Made by a program: the position numbers and the translations under genes. Shown here one piece after another: positions 9,361 to 17,329 of a stretch of DNA of 64,000 nt. The notes under the pieces are model-generated. The model searched no databases and was not told the DNA's origin. It saw nothing but the letters and a program-made list of their open reading frames with translations. Source of the DNA: Shewanella putrefaciens (lineage in GTDB: Bacteria > Pseudomonadota > Gammaproteobacteria > Enterobacterales > Shewanellaceae); assembly GCF_016406305.1 (NCBI RefSeq), contig NZ_CP066369.1, forward strand, positions 3,676,501 through 3,740,500. Reading direction: 5' to 3'. The number at the start of each line of letters is the position of its first letter. Position 1 is the first letter of the stretch.

Positions 9361-11127
9361 TTAGACGATAGGCGTAATTTTATGCTCGCCTGCTTTGGTC
9401 ATAGCGCTATAACTACGGGCGGTGGCGGCTTGGAAATCCTTAGATAAAATCGTATCCACATAATGCCAATCGCTGCGCACGGCATCGGCGGTGAAAGTCA
9501 GCGTCATAAAGCCGCGATCCCTAAGGTTGGCATACTTAAGATCGGCGACTAACGCCACAATCGCGGCTTCTGTCGCCGGAATTTGCTCCGCCGGCAGGTT
9601 TAAGTAATATTCAAGCCCCGGTGTAGATACTGAACTGGTCGCAAATTCAACCCCTACTGTGTCGCCATTAACATCATTGAGTTCATTTGCCCAGGCATTA
9701 TGGGTATCGCCCGCGATCACCACGAGATTGTGATTCTTCGATTTGGCCGTGCCTAAAATCACCTCACGCTCATAGGCGTAACCATCCCAAGCATCTAAAT
9801 TGTATGGAATTGAAGGTAATTGCAGTAGCGCTATCACCTCGGGCGTTAACAGGGCTTGATTGGCTTGCAGATATTGCAGCTCTTGGGCGGTAAGGGTTGG
9901 GTCCCCCGCCGCCGCGCGCGCGGCCAACTTAGCTAATCCTCCTAACATGGCAAATTGGGGAATGCTCATCTGCTGAGTGGCAATGGCCGCGGGCAAGGAC
10001 ATCTTACCCATTAAAATCTGTTGGCCTAGTACCTGCCATTTCCCTGTAGCCTGTAACAGGGTCCCCTGCAGCCATAATAGCTGAGTCAAACCGAGCAAAG
10101 TACGCGAGGTTGAAGTCACATCGGCGCGGAAACGCTCGCCATCGAATGCCCCTGTGGTGGCATCCATATAATCGGCATAATCGAGGGGCTTATCACGACC
10201 TAATACGCGGGTATCGAGCATATGTAAATCGACCAGATTACCGTAACTGAAGCTACGGTAAATCTCTTCATGGTTACCCTCGCGCCATGGACGAATTGGC
10301 AACCACTCAAAGTAGGCCTGCAGTGCCGCTTCTTTACGGGCGGCGAAATCCCCTTCACCTTCGTTATGGTTCTCTGCGCCATCGCTCCAGGTATCGTTAG
10401 CCACTTCGTGGTCATCCCATACGGTAATAAAGGGCACTTTAGCATGCAGTTTTTGCAAGCTAGTATCTGTACGATATTGCCCATAACGGGTACGGTAATC
10501 ACTCAATGACAGCAGTTCATTGGCGGGTAACACTTCGCGCCCCAATTCGGCGGCATGTTCGCTGGCATAACCGCCGCGGGCATATTCATAGATGTAATCC
10601 CCAAGATGTACCACGGCATCTAAGTCATCCTGGGCCGCCGCTAACTCGTAGGCATTGAAATAACCGGCTGGGAAGTTAGCACAGGACATTACGGCCAATT
10701 TCACAGAGCTCACATCCCCCTCAGGTAATGTGCAAGTTTTGCCCACTTCGGAGGTTTTACCGCCCGTCATAAAGCGGTAGAAATAGTTTTTCCCCGCACG
10801 TAAACCACGGGCATCAATCTTGACCGTATAATCACGATTTGCGTTAGTGACCATCTCCCCAGTGGTCACTAATTGTGCAAAGGCCGCATCCGTAGCCACT
10901 TGCCAACTCACCTTCACATCGCCATCGGATTCAGGCGTAACACGAGTCCAGAGGATCACCGCATCGGAAGCGGGATCGCCACTGGCAATACCATGCAAAA
11001 ATTGCGCTGGTACCGATTTATCATCATCACTATCGCTACAGCCCATTAGGCCGTAGGAGATCACAGCAACACCAACACCTTTGGCCGACATAGCCAAAAA
11101 ATCACGACGAGTCACAGTACGATTCAT
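9361..11127 (-). CDS. phoD: Alkaline phosphatase D (PhoD-like), Tat-exported lipoprotein
   Basis: Periplasmic phosphodiesterase/phosphomonoesterase acquiring phosphate from organic phosphates. About 588 residues. The N-terminus is a Tat signal (TVTRRDFLAMSAKGVG) leading to a lipobox-like GLMGC, so it may be exported folded and lipidated. An N-terminal PhoD_N domain is followed by the metallophosphatase core with VVHLGDYIYEY, VWDDHEVANDTW and VIAGDTHNAW. ATG at 11127 has AAGGGAA upstream. The frame stays open to 11199, but that extension would overlap the Pho box. Regulation by phosphate starvation is suggested by that box. Confidence 0.92.
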   Translation of the reverse strand: MNRTVTRRDFLAMSAKGVGVAVISYGLMGCSDSDDDKSVPAQFLHGIASGDPASDAVILWTRVTPESDGDVKVSWQVATDAAFAQLVTTGEMVTNANRDYTVKIDARGLRAGKNYFYRFMTGGKTSEVGKTCTLPEGDVSSVKLAVMSCANFPAGYFNAYELAAAQDDLDAVVHLGDYIYEYARGGYASEHAAELGREVLPANELLSLSDYRTRYGQYRTDTSLQKLHAKVPFITVWDDHEVANDTWSDGAENHNEGEGDFAARKEAALQAYFEWLPIRPWREGNHEEIYRSFSYGNLVDLHMLDTRVLGRDKPLDYADYMDATTGAFDGERFRADVTSTSRTLLGLTQLLWLQGTLLQATGKWQVLGQQILMGKMSLPAAIATQQMSIPQFAMLGGLAKLAARAAAGDPTLTAQELQYLQANQALLTPEVIALLQLPSIPYNLDAWDGYAYEREVILGTAKSKNHNLVVIAGDTHNAWANELNDVNGDTVGVEFATSSVSTPGLEYYLNLPAEQIPATEAAIVALVADLKYANLRDRGFMTLTFTADAVRSDWHYVDTILSKDFQAATARSYSAMTKAGEHKITPIV

Positions 11128-11189
11128 TATTATTATTCCCTTGTTAGATTTCGCTTCACTGGTATGAGGTCTAATGAGGCCCCGATTGT

Positions 11190-11218
11190 GAGACATCACT
11201 GTTACATATTTGTGACAT
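11190..11218 (-). promoter_or_regulatory. Three-unit Pho box upstream of phoD
   Basis: The minus strand reads ATGTCAC-AAAT-ATGTAAC-AGTG-ATGTCTC: three 7-mers in exact 11-bp register, matching the PhoB direct-repeat pattern CTGTCAT-N4-CTGTCAT with one or two mismatches per unit. It lies 63 bp before the phoD start. PhoB activation under phosphate limitation is the expected output. Confidence 0.72.
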
Positions 11219-11405
11219 CTTTGTCAGCCTTTTATGATTTCTTTTAATTCAAAAACTTATACTGAACAACGTACTTTATTTATCCAGAACTGGCACAGTT
11301 GCAGCGGAAACTGCTACCATCGAAAAGGTGAAGGACGACTCAAATAGTTCTGCCCATATTGCGGTAATCTAGCCAACAGATGAGCGATGCAAGAAAGGAA
11401 TTTAT

Positions 11406-11834
11406 ATGATGAAAGTCAGCGATATTATGAGCCCAAGCGTGATTTGCATTAGCGATGGCGCCAGCTTGAAAGATGCCCACCATCTAATGCAAACCCGCGG
11501 TGTGCGCCACTTACCCGTGGTATCTGAAACCGATGGCACTCTGGTTGGCGTACTCACCCATAAAAAAATGATCGCCAGCGTCTTATCTATGCTGAACAAA
11601 TACGGCCAAGGCGCGCTCGATCGCAAGGAACGTTACACCCCCATAGCCACGGTAATGGACAAAGAGTTTCAACACTTAATCGCCGATGAACCTTTAACTG
11701 TTGTGGTGGAATATTTTATTGAAAACAAACTCGGCTGCTTACCCGTCGTTGATGCCGATAAAAAAGTGCTCGGTATCGTCACTTCATCGGACTTTATTAA
11801 GCTGTGCCGTACCCTGCTGCAACAGCAAGCCTAA
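11406..11834 (+). CDS. CBS-domain-pair protein
   Basis: 142 residues made almost entirely of two CBS domains (about 4-60 and 75-135). CBS1 has VSDIMSPSVICISDGASL ... GVRHLPVV ... LVGVLTHKKM. CBS2 has VMDKEFQHLIADEPLTVV ... GCLPVVDADKKVLGIVTSSDFI. CBS pairs bind adenine nucleotides and act as energy or ligand sensors. With no effector domain it probably acts on a partner protein that is not evident here. AAGGAA precedes the ATG. It is convergent with the MATE gene. Confidence 0.88.
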   Translation: MMKVSDIMSPSVICISDGASLKDAHHLMQTRGVRHLPVVSETDGTLVGVLTHKKMIASVLSMLNKYGQGALDRKERYTPIATVMDKEFQHLIADEPLTVVVEYFIENKLGCLPVVDADKKVLGIVTSSDFIKLCRTLLQQQA

Positions 11835-11899
11835 ACTTATCAAGCAAAAAGCGCAGCGACTAACTAGAGAGTGGCTGCGCTTGCACTTTACCCGCAAAA

Positions 11900-13261
11900 C
11901 TACACTAAGGTTACAGGCGGAATGCGGGTAAAACGTTGCCAGCGGCCAGAGCGCCAGCGGTGCACCATAATCAAGCCGCGGATCCACTCATCGGCGGCGA
12001 CCGCCAGCCAAGCGGCGAGCACTCCGTAGCCTAAGTGCAAACCAAATAACCAAGCAAAAAAGACTCCTATTCCCCACATGCTAAACAGGCCAACCCGCAC
12101 AGGGAACGCCACATCACCTGCGCCTTTTAAGGCCGAGATTATCACCAGATTAAACACCCGCCCCGTTTCAAGGGCGATGGAACCCGCGAGCAATAACGCC
12201 GTCAGTTGAATGACGTCTTCGTTTTCACTCAGCCAACCGACGATAGTCTGTCGCTGCCAATAGAAGATCAATACTATGGTCAGTGAGGCGACAAAGCCCA
12301 CGAGGCAGTAGCGCTGCACCCGGGTGGTGATTTCCTCAAACCATTGTTTGCCGACATAGTATCCGGTCTGAATTTGCGTCGCCTGTCCGAGCGCTACCGC
12401 AAAACAATAGATAAAACGGCTAATGTTCAAGCCATAGGTGTAGGCCGTGAGCGAAAGCGTCCCCATCTGGCTGATAAAGTAGATGATGGTCATCTGCGCC
12501 ACATTGTAGGACAGCATTTCACCGGCATTGAGCAGGCCAATACGCATCACGCTCCAATAGGTGCTGCGCGGTAAGAGCTTAAGCCGTTGCATCGGCAGTG
12601 TGATCTGCTTACTGCGGATCACTGCCAGCATAATCAAGGCACCGATAATCTGGCTGGTCACAGTCGATATCGCCACCCCAGTGACACCATAAACGGGCAA
12701 ACCAAAGGGAGAAAACAGGGCGATATAGTTGCCTATTACATTCATCAACCCAGTGCTAGAGGTGACCAACATGGCCGAGCGGGTAAAACCATAGCTACGC
12801 AAAATGGCGGCAAAGGCAATGTTCATCACTAAACCTATACTCAAGCTGCCACAAATCACTAAGTAATCGTAGGCAAACCCCGCCACATGGGACTCGAGGG
12901 CAAATAACTGGATAATGCCCTTGGCGCCAAAAAACATCGACAACCCCATTAGCAGGGCAAGGGCCAGACTCAGTGCAACACTCGCCACCCCAACATCGGT
13001 TGCCAGCTGCACTTTACCCGCACCATTGTTCTGGCTGATCAAAATGCTCGCGCCCGTGCTCACCATCATGGACATCACCATCATAAAGAACATCAACTGA
13101 GTGGTGAGCCCCACCGCCGCGACCGCATTATCGGAATAATGGCTGAGCATAAAAATATCGCTGATCCCAAGTAAGGATTGCAGCAGAGTTTCGATAAAAA
13201 TCGGCCAAGTGAGGGCCACTATGCCCATGCGTTGTTGTAATGTTTTAGGAACTTTGGCCAC
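11900..13261 (-). CDS. MATE-family multidrug/metabolite exporter
   Basis: 453-residue inner-membrane protein with about 12 hydrophobic segments in two homologous halves. The first helix region, PIFIETLLQSLLGISDIFMLS, and VSTGASILISQNNGAGK are typical of MatE domains (drug:H+ or Na+ antiport). The start appears to be GTG, with AGGA 5 nt upstream (minus strand AGGATTTTCGTGGCC). No regulator adjoins, and the substrate is unknown. Confidence 0.9.
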   Translation of the reverse strand: MAKVPKTLQQRMGIVALTWPIFIETLLQSLLGISDIFMLSHYSDNAVAAVGLTTQLMFFMMVMSMMVSTGASILISQNNGAGKVQLATDVGVASVALSLALALLMGLSMFFGAKGIIQLFALESHVAGFAYDYLVICGSLSIGLVMNIAFAAILRSYGFTRSAMLVTSSTGLMNVIGNYIALFSPFGLPVYGVTGVAISTVTSQIIGALIMLAVIRSKQITLPMQRLKLLPRSTYWSVMRIGLLNAGEMLSYNVAQMTIIYFISQMGTLSLTAYTYGLNISRFIYCFAVALGQATQIQTGYYVGKQWFEEITTRVQRYCLVGFVASLTIVLIFYWQRQTIVGWLSENEDVIQLTALLLAGSIALETGRVFNLVIISALKGAGDVAFPVRVGLFSMWGIGVFFAWLFGLHLGYGVLAAWLAVAADEWIRGLIMVHRWRSGRWQRFTRIPPVTLV

Positions 13262-13566
13262 GAAAATCCTACCTTAGGGAAGAGAGATACGACGCTGCTA
13301 GGCTATCGTTCTAAGCGATTATTTTGTTACCTTTAGCGATTTAGCTCAATCAGCAAATCATTTATTGCAACCGTATTCATTGCGATCCTATGCCTTGATA
13401 AGCCTGCCGCGCACCAAGCCGTTTAATGCCATAACTCCCACAGCATTATGACCTAAGGAACATTTTCTACCCGAGCCGCTATCCATTTAATCCTATGCTA
13501 GCTACACTCCGGCTACTCACGCTATATAGCCTAGCTTGGCTGTACTCATTGATCTTAGGGGGAAAA
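13262..13566. other. Divergent intergenic region
   Basis: 305 bp between the MATE gene (minus) and the esterase gene (plus). It should hold both promoters. I see no convincing operator, terminator or small gene. Confidence 0.5.
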
Positions 13567-14484
13567 ATGGCCCAACTTTATTTAGAAGACGGAATTAAAC
13601 AGTTGGTCAGCGAGTTTATCGCTGCAGGATGCCCATCGGTGCGGGAACAGACCATAGAAGAACGGCGCCAAGGATATATCAACAGCACAATATTAGCAGG
13701 CGAGATTGAAGAAGTGTTTGAAGTTAGCCCGGTTTCAATCGATGGCGCAGAATTGACACTCTTCAAACCCTCGGCGGCCAAGAATTTACCCGTAGTGATT
13801 TACTACCATGGCGGCTGTTTTGTCAGTGGCGGCGTTGAGACCCACAATCAACAGCTGCGAAAACTTGCCAATGATGCGGGCGCATTAGTGATTGCTGTAC
13901 GCTATCGCCTCGCGCCTGAACACGTTTATCCCGCCGCCCATGATGACGCTTTCCATGCCGCCAATGTGGTGCATCAACATTGCCACCTATGGGGTGGCGA
14001 TAACGCCAATATCACCCTGATGGGCGACAGCGCTGGCGGCCATTTAGCCCTAGTCACTTGCCTGCGTTTAAAAGCCAAAGGACAATGGTTGCCGCAAAAA
14101 CAAGTGCTTATCTACCCCATGCTGGATGCCACTGCCAAGAGCCAGAGCTATAGCGACAATGGCGAGAAATTTATCATCACCCGCGATACCTTACTCACCG
14201 GGTTCGATATGTACCTCGATTGGCACCCCAGAACCGATGCCGAAGCCAGTCCACTGCGTAGCCATGACTTAGCGGGCTTACCCGAGACCCATATCATTAC
14301 GGCGGAATTTGATCCGCTCGTCGATGAAGGTGAACAGCTGTTTCGCAATCTGTTAGATGCTGGCGTAAATGCCCACTGCCGCCGCTATTTAGGCGTTATC
14401 CACGGTTTCTTTCAACTCGCTGGAGTAAGCCGCTCCGCTCGGGATGCCATGGTGCAAGTCGCCAATATTGTAAAAACACCTTAG
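13567..14484 (+). CDS. Alpha/beta hydrolase, HSL-type esterase/lipase
   Basis: Carboxylesterase of the hormone-sensitive-lipase family, predicted cytoplasmic. 305 residues from ATG 13567, which is preceded by AGGGGGA. The frame is open from 13495, but that segment encodes an unlikely hydrophobic extension. The oxyanion motif HGG is at residues 81-83 and the nucleophile elbow GDSAGG at 153-158 (Ser155). The acid is Asp249 in AEFDPLVDEG and the base His279 in VIHGFF. All catalytic residues are present. It probably acts on short acyl chains. It ends at a bidirectional terminator shared with lgt. Confidence 0.9.
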   Translation: MAQLYLEDGIKQLVSEFIAAGCPSVREQTIEERRQGYINSTILAGEIEEVFEVSPVSIDGAELTLFKPSAAKNLPVVIYYHGGCFVSGGVETHNQQLRKLANDAGALVIAVRYRLAPEHVYPAAHDDAFHAANVVHQHCHLWGGDNANITLMGDSAGGHLALVTCLRLKAKGQWLPQKQVLIYPMLDATAKSQSYSDNGEKFIITRDTLLTGFDMYLDWHPRTDAEASPLRSHDLAGLPETHIITAEFDPLVDEGEQLFRNLLDAGVNAHCRRYLGVIHGFFQLAGVSRSARDAMVQVANIVKTP

Positions 14485-14526
14485 CGCTATCTTTGATGGC
14501 TTACGTTTAATACTATTGGTATAAAT

Positions 14527-14562
14527 AAAAAAGGCTTTCTATCTGGATAGAAAGCCTTTTTT
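14527..14562. terminator. Bidirectional terminator
   Basis: Stem AAAAAAGGCTTTCTATC / GATAGAAAGCCTTTTTT with a very short loop, flanked by A and T tracts. It serves the esterase gene on plus and the lgt paralogue on minus. Confidence 0.92.
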
Positions 14563-14606
14563 AACGCCTTGCTCTTATACCAATCGCATTAAGACTTACA
14601 TCAGAC

Positions 14607-15392
14607 TTAGGCGCGTTTGTTTCGATAGGCCAAAAATAACAAGACTATCCCTACGGCGAGGAAAGGCAGGCTGAGAAGTTGCCCCGCACTTAAGATAGTT
14701 TCAGCATAAGCCGCTTGGCTGACTTTAATTGACTCAATCGCCATGCGCGCACTAAATACCAACACCAGAAACAGGCCAAAAATCGCCCCATGCCTTTGTT
14801 TAACTTGGGTAAAGCTATAAATAGCGTACAGGCCAATAAAGATAGCCAAATAGGCAAAAGCCTCATAGAGCTGCGCCGGATGCCTTGGCAGCATATCAAC
14901 ACGGGCAAAGATAATCCCCCACGGCTGGGTGGTTGGCTCACCTAAGATCTCTGAGTTGGCAAAATTCGCCATACGCACAAAAAAGCCAAAAATGGCCGTA
15001 GCAATCGCCAAGCGATCCAATAGAAATAGGAAAGGGAGCTTCACTTTGCGCTGGTAATAGTAAAGGGCCAAAATCGCCCCTAAACCGCCACCATGGCTGG
15101 CAAGTCCGCCTTCCCAAATCGCCAGAATCTTAAGCGGATGGGCGAAGTAATAAGCGGGATCGTAAAAAATACAATGGGCCAATCTGGCGCCAACTATGAT
15201 GCCAACCACACAGTAAATCAATAGATTATCAAGGGATTCAAGGTCGAGCCCCTCCTTGATATAAATCCGCTTCATCACCTGAAAACCCGTGGTGATAGCC
15301 ACGGCAAACAAGACTCCATACCAATGTATTTTGAGCCCCATAAACGAGACTAATACTGGATCGAGTTCCCACACTAAGTGTTCCAAATTCAA
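14607..15392 (-). CDS. lgt: Prolipoprotein diacylglyceryl transferase (Lgt), Bacteroidetes-like paralogue
   Basis: Transfers diacylglyceryl from phosphatidylglycerol to the lipobox Cys of prolipoproteins in the inner membrane. 261 residues, about seven membrane segments. Counterparts of the essential E. coli residues are visible: Tyr25 (HWYG), His100 (WEGGLASHGG), Arg140-Asn143 in VRMANFANSE, and Arg216/Glu220 in ARMAIES. The wording IWEGGLASHG, PRHPAQLYEA and GQLLSLPF is that of Bacteroidetes Lgt rather than the proteobacterial form, and thyA is not adjacent as is usual for gammaproteobacterial lgt. The start is TTG, preceded by GGAG. It is probably an acquired second copy. Confidence 0.87.
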   Translation of the reverse strand: MNLEHLVWELDPVLVSFMGLKIHWYGVLFAVAITTGFQVMKRIYIKEGLDLESLDNLLIYCVVGIIVGARLAHCIFYDPAYYFAHPLKILAIWEGGLASHGGGLGAILALYYYQRKVKLPFLFLLDRLAIATAIFGFFVRMANFANSEILGEPTTQPWGIIFARVDMLPRHPAQLYEAFAYLAIFIGLYAIYSFTQVKQRHGAIFGLFLVLVFSARMAIESIKVSQAAYAETILSAGQLLSLPFLAVGIVLLFLAYRNKRA

Positions 15393-15521
15393 TTACTCCA
15401 TAACACTTGGTACATAGAGGTACACTAAAAGGCCTGTTTTACGTGGTTAAACGCCAATAAACAAGCCCCATTTAGCCGCGCTGTCAAAGTGCGCCTAATA
15501 ATTCAACTACGCCGAGTGAAT

Positions 15522-15581
15522 GTTAACGCAACCGCTGTAAATGCAACCGCAGTGAACACATCAGCAATTAACATCAGTGCA
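15522..15581. repeat. Degenerate 15-bp tandem repeat (4 units)
   Basis: Units at 15522 (GTTAACGCAACCGCT), 15537 (GTAAATGCAACCGCA), 15552 (GTGAACACATCAGCA) and 15567 (ATTAACATCAGTGCA). It sits 7 bp past the stop of the cupin gene, in the gap before lgt. Confidence 0.8.
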
Positions 15582-15587
15582 TTAAGT

Positions 15588-16070
15588 TTAATCACGCTCA
15601 CTTTTACTCAGGCGCAGAATAATATCCCTATGCTGGGGATATTGCGCCAACAAACTTTCTTGGCTGAATAACTCAAAATCATCGAAGGTAAAACCGGGTG
15701 ATACCATGCAACCCACCAGTGAGAATCCAGCTTGATTCATCGCAGAGCCAAAAATGCAGCCCTTAGGCACTAAAAATTGTGGTCTTTCACCTGCGGCCAA
15801 ATCTAAGCCTAATTGCGCCGTTGTCAGCTCTCCTTCGGGGGAAATCATATAGATAGTCAAGGATTGACCCCCGTGGAAATACCACATCTCGTCGGCCGTG
15901 AGTCGATGAAAATGCGACACTTCGCCAGTTCGCAGTAAAAAATAAATGCTGCTCCAGAGGGCTCGAGTCGAGTCGTACTGCATAGCGGAGCGGTAGGAAG
16001 ACCGATAATACCCCCCTTCGATATGCTGCTCTAACTCTAAAAACGTAATAAAATCATCGGCGGTTTGCAT
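15588..16070 (-). CDS. Cupin_5 (DUF985) family protein
   Basis: 160-residue single-domain cupin. Motif 1 is seen as SHFHRLTADEMWYFHGG (two His and Glu as likely metal ligands, about residues 72-88) and motif 2 as PKGCIFGSAM ... SLVGCMVSPGFTFDDFEL. EGGYYRSSYRS near the N-terminus is typical of DUF985. Members are presumed sugar-binding or isomerase-like; no activity can be fixed here. Cytoplasmic, apparently monocistronic. Confidence 0.85.
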   Translation of the reverse strand: MQTADDFITFLELEQHIEGGYYRSSYRSAMQYDSTRALWSSIYFLLRTGEVSHFHRLTADEMWYFHGGQSLTIYMISPEGELTTAQLGLDLAAGERPQFLVPKGCIFGSAMNQAGFSLVGCMVSPGFTFDDFELFSQESLLAQYPQHRDIILRLSKSERD

Positions 16071-16332
16071 ATGTGTTCCTCATTCAAATTAACTCGAACC
16101 GAAGTCTACACCTTAAGTTTGTGTGAATTAATCCTCCCCATACCAAATAGAAGATTTAACCTCAAAAACCGGTTTAACCCCATCACTGAAATCACAATGG
16201 CCAATAGGGTTAAAGTTGTTTTCCGCCTAAAAAAAGCTAAATTCATACCATAACCTGAATATCTATATCTTTACATTCACAGCCCATCATGGTGAATATC
16301 AAACATACAAAATGGCGTAAGGAATTTAATGG

Positions 16333-17241
16333 ATGATCAATATTGCACAAATGGCTTTAGTGCTAGAAGCGCTACCCGATCCGACTTTTATTCTTTCCCA
16401 AAGTGGGCGCTATGTTGCCGTATTTGGGGGTAAAGATGATCGTTATTACCACGATGGTAGCGGATTAGTCGGCCTATACCTTAGCGATATTCTCAATGCG
16501 GAAAAGAGCAATTATTACCTCGGCATCATAGATCAAGCCATAAAGAGCCGTAGGCTGCTGATCGAAGAATATGAACTCAGTAATAAGGATGTCAAAGGCT
16601 TATCAAACCAAGGACCTTCCGAACCTATCTGGTTTGAGGGGCGTATTCAGGCATTGGATTTTCTCGTCGATAACGAACCTGTGGTGCTTTGGGTCGCCAG
16701 TAATATCTCCAAACGCCATGCCCTTGAAATGCAACTGCGGCAATTAAGCGATACCGACCAGCTTACAGGGCTTTATAATCGCCGCAGACTTGAGCGCGAC
16801 TTAAACCACCTCTTCGATACCTATAACCGCCACCGCATTCCCGCCTCTATCTTAGTGCTCGATCTGGACAATCTAAAAATGATCAACGATCAACTTGGAC
16901 ACCATATGGGCGATAAGGTCATCATTGCTGTGGCCGATACCTGCAGACAACAATTTAGAAAAACCGACAGCGCCTATCGTTTTGGCGGCGATGAGTTTGT
17001 GATCGCCTTGCCCTGTGTTGAATATACTCAAGCCATTATATTTGCTGAATTTCTCTGTGATTGCTGCTTTAAAGCATTACAACAACACGCGGTGAAAGGA
17101 CTCTTCGCCACCGTCAGTATTGGTGTCGCCACCATTGAAGCGGGCGATACCTCCTACGAAGATACCTTAAAACGCGCCGATGCCGCCCTATATCAAGCCA
17201 AGCGGGATGGTAAAAATCGCGTCATTGCCAACACCGCCTAA
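16333..17241 (+). CDS. Diguanylate cyclase with N-terminal PAS-like domain
   Basis: Makes cyclic di-GMP from two GTP. 302 residues: an N-terminal PAS-like sensor (about 8-125, LEALPDPTFILSQSGRYVAVFGG) and a GGDEF domain (about 135-300). The active-site loop RFGGDEF is intact (GGDEF 218-222), as are the metal/GTP residues in VLDLDNLKMIND. The inhibitory I-site RKTD (209-212) lies exactly five residues before GGDEF, so product feedback is expected. There is no membrane segment, so it is probably cytoplasmic. AAGGAA precedes the ATG. Confidence 0.93.
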   Translation: MINIAQMALVLEALPDPTFILSQSGRYVAVFGGKDDRYYHDGSGLVGLYLSDILNAEKSNYYLGIIDQAIKSRRLLIEEYELSNKDVKGLSNQGPSEPIWFEGRIQALDFLVDNEPVVLWVASNISKRHALEMQLRQLSDTDQLTGLYNRRRLERDLNHLFDTYNRHRIPASILVLDLDNLKMINDQLGHHMGDKVIIAVADTCRQQFRKTDSAYRFGGDEFVIALPCVEYTQAIIFAEFLCDCCFKALQQHAVKGLFATVSIGVATIEAGDTSYEDTLKRADAALYQAKRDGKNRVIANTA

Positions 17242-17272
17242 ATGGCTTATTAATTCAAAACAAACAGGCAAT

Positions 17273-17300
17273 AAAAAAGCGAACCTAAGTTCGCTTTTTT
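17273..17300. terminator. Bidirectional terminator
   Basis: A 12-bp stem AAAAAAGCGAAC / GTTCGCTTTTTT with a CTAA loop, between the convergent diguanylate cyclase and OsmC-YcaO genes. Confidence 0.93.
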
Positions 17301-17329
17301 ATTCAATATCAATCTATTAGCACTCGATT

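Noticed and set aside
15489..15671. Frame encoding VNATA-like peptide repeats
   Set aside because: It is simply the 15-bp tandem repeat read in frame and it overlaps the cupin gene on the other strand.
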